Assembly: GCA_902497145.1 (NCBI GenBank)
Contig: CABVDR010000061.1
Coordinates: 1 to 15,464 of the forward strand
Direction: 5' to 3'
Source: an uncultured Oscillospiraceae bacterium
GTDB lineage: Bacteria > Bacillota > Clostridia > Oscillospirales > Oscillospiraceae
Length of the DNA: 15,464 nucleotides
Shown piece by piece: positions 14,399-15,464 of the stretch (positions are counted from its first letter, which is position 1; every line of letters begins with the position of its first letter). Below the pieces are notes generated by a model that saw only the letters and a list, made by a program, of their open reading frames with translations, was not told the DNA's origin and searched no databases. Position numbers and translations under genes: made by a program.

Positions 14399-14691
14399 CC
14401 ATTGTTCCCGCGGGTCAGACCTCTGAGGGAGCGGGACAGGTCACCGTAGTCACCCATGCCGCCCAGCTGTCCATGCCTCTGGCCGAGCTGGTGGATATGG
14501 AGAAAGAGAAGGCCCGCATGGAGAAGGAGCGGAAGAAGAACTTTGATGAGCTTCAGAAGCTGAATGCCAAGCTGGCCAACCCCGGATTTGTCAACAAGGC
14601 TCCTGCCCATGTGGTGGAGGCGGAGAAGGAGAGGGCTGTCAAGCTCAACGAGCTGGTAGCCAAGCTGGAGGAACAGCTGAAGAATATGTGA
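14383..14691 (+). pseudogene. valS: ValS C-terminal coiled-coil fragment, displaced by one frame
   Basis: This is the end of valine--tRNA ligase in the -1 frame relative to the preceding part. The frame opens at 14383 just after a stop and reads GEGEVTIVPAG, then VVTHAAQLSMPLAELVDMEK and the C-terminal coiled coil (KEKARMEKERKKNFDELQ through FVNKAPAHVVEAEKERAVK to LEEQLKNM). That is the normal tRNA-binding arm of ValS. A GTG at 14395 overlaps the upstream stop (GTGA), so a separate 98-residue product by coupled translation is conceivable, but the nearest binding site (AAGG at 14387-14390) is poor and close. The stretch that normally joins the two halves (an F-x-x-x-LA-x-A helix, about 16-18 residues) is absent. 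Coding quality remains good on both sides, so the break is recent or an assembly error. Confidence 0.85.
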
Positions 14692-14694
14692 GAA

Positions 14695-14730
14695 AAAGAG
14701 CCGGACAGGGATAACTGTCCGGCTCTTTCT
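14695..14730 (+). terminator. Rho-independent terminator after valS
   Basis: A 14-base perfect stem (14695-14708 with 14715-14728) with the loop GGATAA; the right arm ends in TTT, then CTT. It starts three bases after the valS fragment stop. Confidence 0.88.
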
Positions 14731-14874
14731 TAGATGGTTATGGGCTGATGCTGGGCGGTTTTTCCATTCTAGGAAAGGGAGCGCCGCGGAACCGGGAACA
14801 AATCGAATAAAGATACATCTGCCAACCATATCCCAGGACTATTCCGCATATCCTCCCACATAAGAGGTGAGGAT

Positions 14875-15464
14875 ATGATCGGACAACTGGTATTCGGCTC
14901 AGGCGGACCCAGACAGGGAGAGCGGGAAAAGCTCTACGGTCTGCCGGTGCTGCGGGTGCGCGCTGATATGGACAGCTTTTGGTGGGAGCGGCGTGTCAAG
15001 AAAGCGGGAAGGGCACTGTTTCGGGGCGGAGCCCGCCGGGTGCTGGTCCCCAGAGGGTTCCCCTGTTGGCCTCTGCTGTCGGAATATGGGCTAGCTCCAG
15101 TGGACCCAGGGCCTTTCCTGCGGGCCCAGTCACCGGCGCTGGCACTGGCGCTGCTGGAGCGGAGGGGAGCGGCGCCGGATCGGTCCACCGTGGTTTTATG
15201 CGGGGCGCGGGCAGACTGGGAGATGACCCGTGTCGCCGTAACGCTCTGTTCTCAAGTCCGGAACCTGGTCATCGACGCGCCCAAAGGAGGGGAGGAGCTG
15301 GCCCGATGGCTGCGCGGGGAGTTCGGTGTGCCTATCCTGCCACGGAGAGAAGGGGGGCAGGCGGCTCTTTGCTTTCATCCAGACGGGGCCAGGGGAGAGG
15401 AGCCTACGCTGGAGCTCTACGGACATGCACCGGATCTGGCGGGCCTGTCCCTGTCAGCTCCACA
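14875..15464 (+). CDS. Unrecognised protein, 3' end outside window
   Basis: The frame is open from ATG 14875 to the window edge (196 codons seen), behind a good site AGAGGTGA (14863-14870). I do not recognise the family. The protein starts MIGQLVFGSGG and has no signal peptide or clear membrane helix. It is rich in R, G, L and A. It contains two stretches that look like alternating strand and helix: ARRVLVPRGF near residues 55-64 and VVLCGARADWEM near 105-116, followed by VRNLVIDAPKGGEELARWLR near 127-146 and GVPILPR. This suggests an alpha/beta, perhaps Rossmann-like, fold, but no nucleotide-binding glycine motif is clear. It follows the valS terminator and so should have its own promoter. 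A GAATA (14805-14809), 17 bases, CATATC (14827-14832) pair resembles sporulation sigma-F/G promoters only loosely. Confidence 0.7.
   Translation, partial: MIGQLVFGSGGPRQGEREKLYGLPVLRVRADMDSFWWERRVKKAGRALFRGGARRVLVPRGFPCWPLLSEYGLAPVDPGPFLRAQSPALALALLERRGAAPDRSTVVLCGARADWEMTRVAVTLCSQVRNLVIDAPKGGEELARWLRGEFGVPILPRREGGQAALCFHPDGARGEEPTLELYGHAPDLAGLSLSAP

Overview
This GC-rich window reads like the chromosome of an anaerobic Clostridia, most plausibly the Oscillospiraceae (the Flavonifractor/Lawsonibacter/Intestinimonas type). That placement is an inference. It rests on strong GGAGG ribosome binding sites, sigma-A promoters in short AT-rich gaps, a T-box leader, an ECF sigma cassette, a siroheme/ferredoxin reductase, two-subunit class I fumarase and DUF554/DUF1847 proteins. 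I see no mobile element, CRISPR array, rRNA or tRNA.

Layout from left to right. (1) Positions 1-608 hold the C-terminal two thirds of a split transketolase. It converges on a leftward siroheme/ferredoxin reductase gene (673-1596), and one perfect hairpin serves as terminator for both. (2) The 302-base divergent gap 1597-1898 carries a TTGACA-17-TATTCT promoter and a structured leader of about 135 nt for the reductase, plus a TTGACA-16-TATACT promoter for a DUF554 membrane protein. (3) An ECF sigma factor and a polytopic membrane protein overlap by four bases, the layout of a sigma/anti-sigma or sensor pair. (4) Fumarate hydratase alpha and beta and a DUF1847 protein form a tight three-gene operon with its own promoter and terminator. 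(5) A Crp/Fnr-type regulator lies directly before a lipoprotein/permease/ATPase ABC importer of the SsuABC/NMT1 type. The three ABC genes overlap, so this looks like one four-gene unit. (6) An AGCS sodium:alanine/glycine symporter has its own promoter. (7) valS follows, under a perfect TTGACA-17-TATAAT promoter and a complete T-box leader. (8) The window ends in an unrecognised gene that runs off the right edge.

The main anomaly is valS. Its frame breaks near 14383-14398, where about 16-18 expected residues are missing and the coiled-coil C-terminus continues one frame back. This is either a real lesion in an essential gene, a split ValS, or an assembly error. The other items worth a look are the structured leader of the reductase, the T-box specifier (GUG by my alignment), the ECF/membrane-protein pair, the DUF1847-fumarase link and the ABC importer of unknown ligand. 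I found no clearly new multi-gene system; most of the window is housekeeping and transport.
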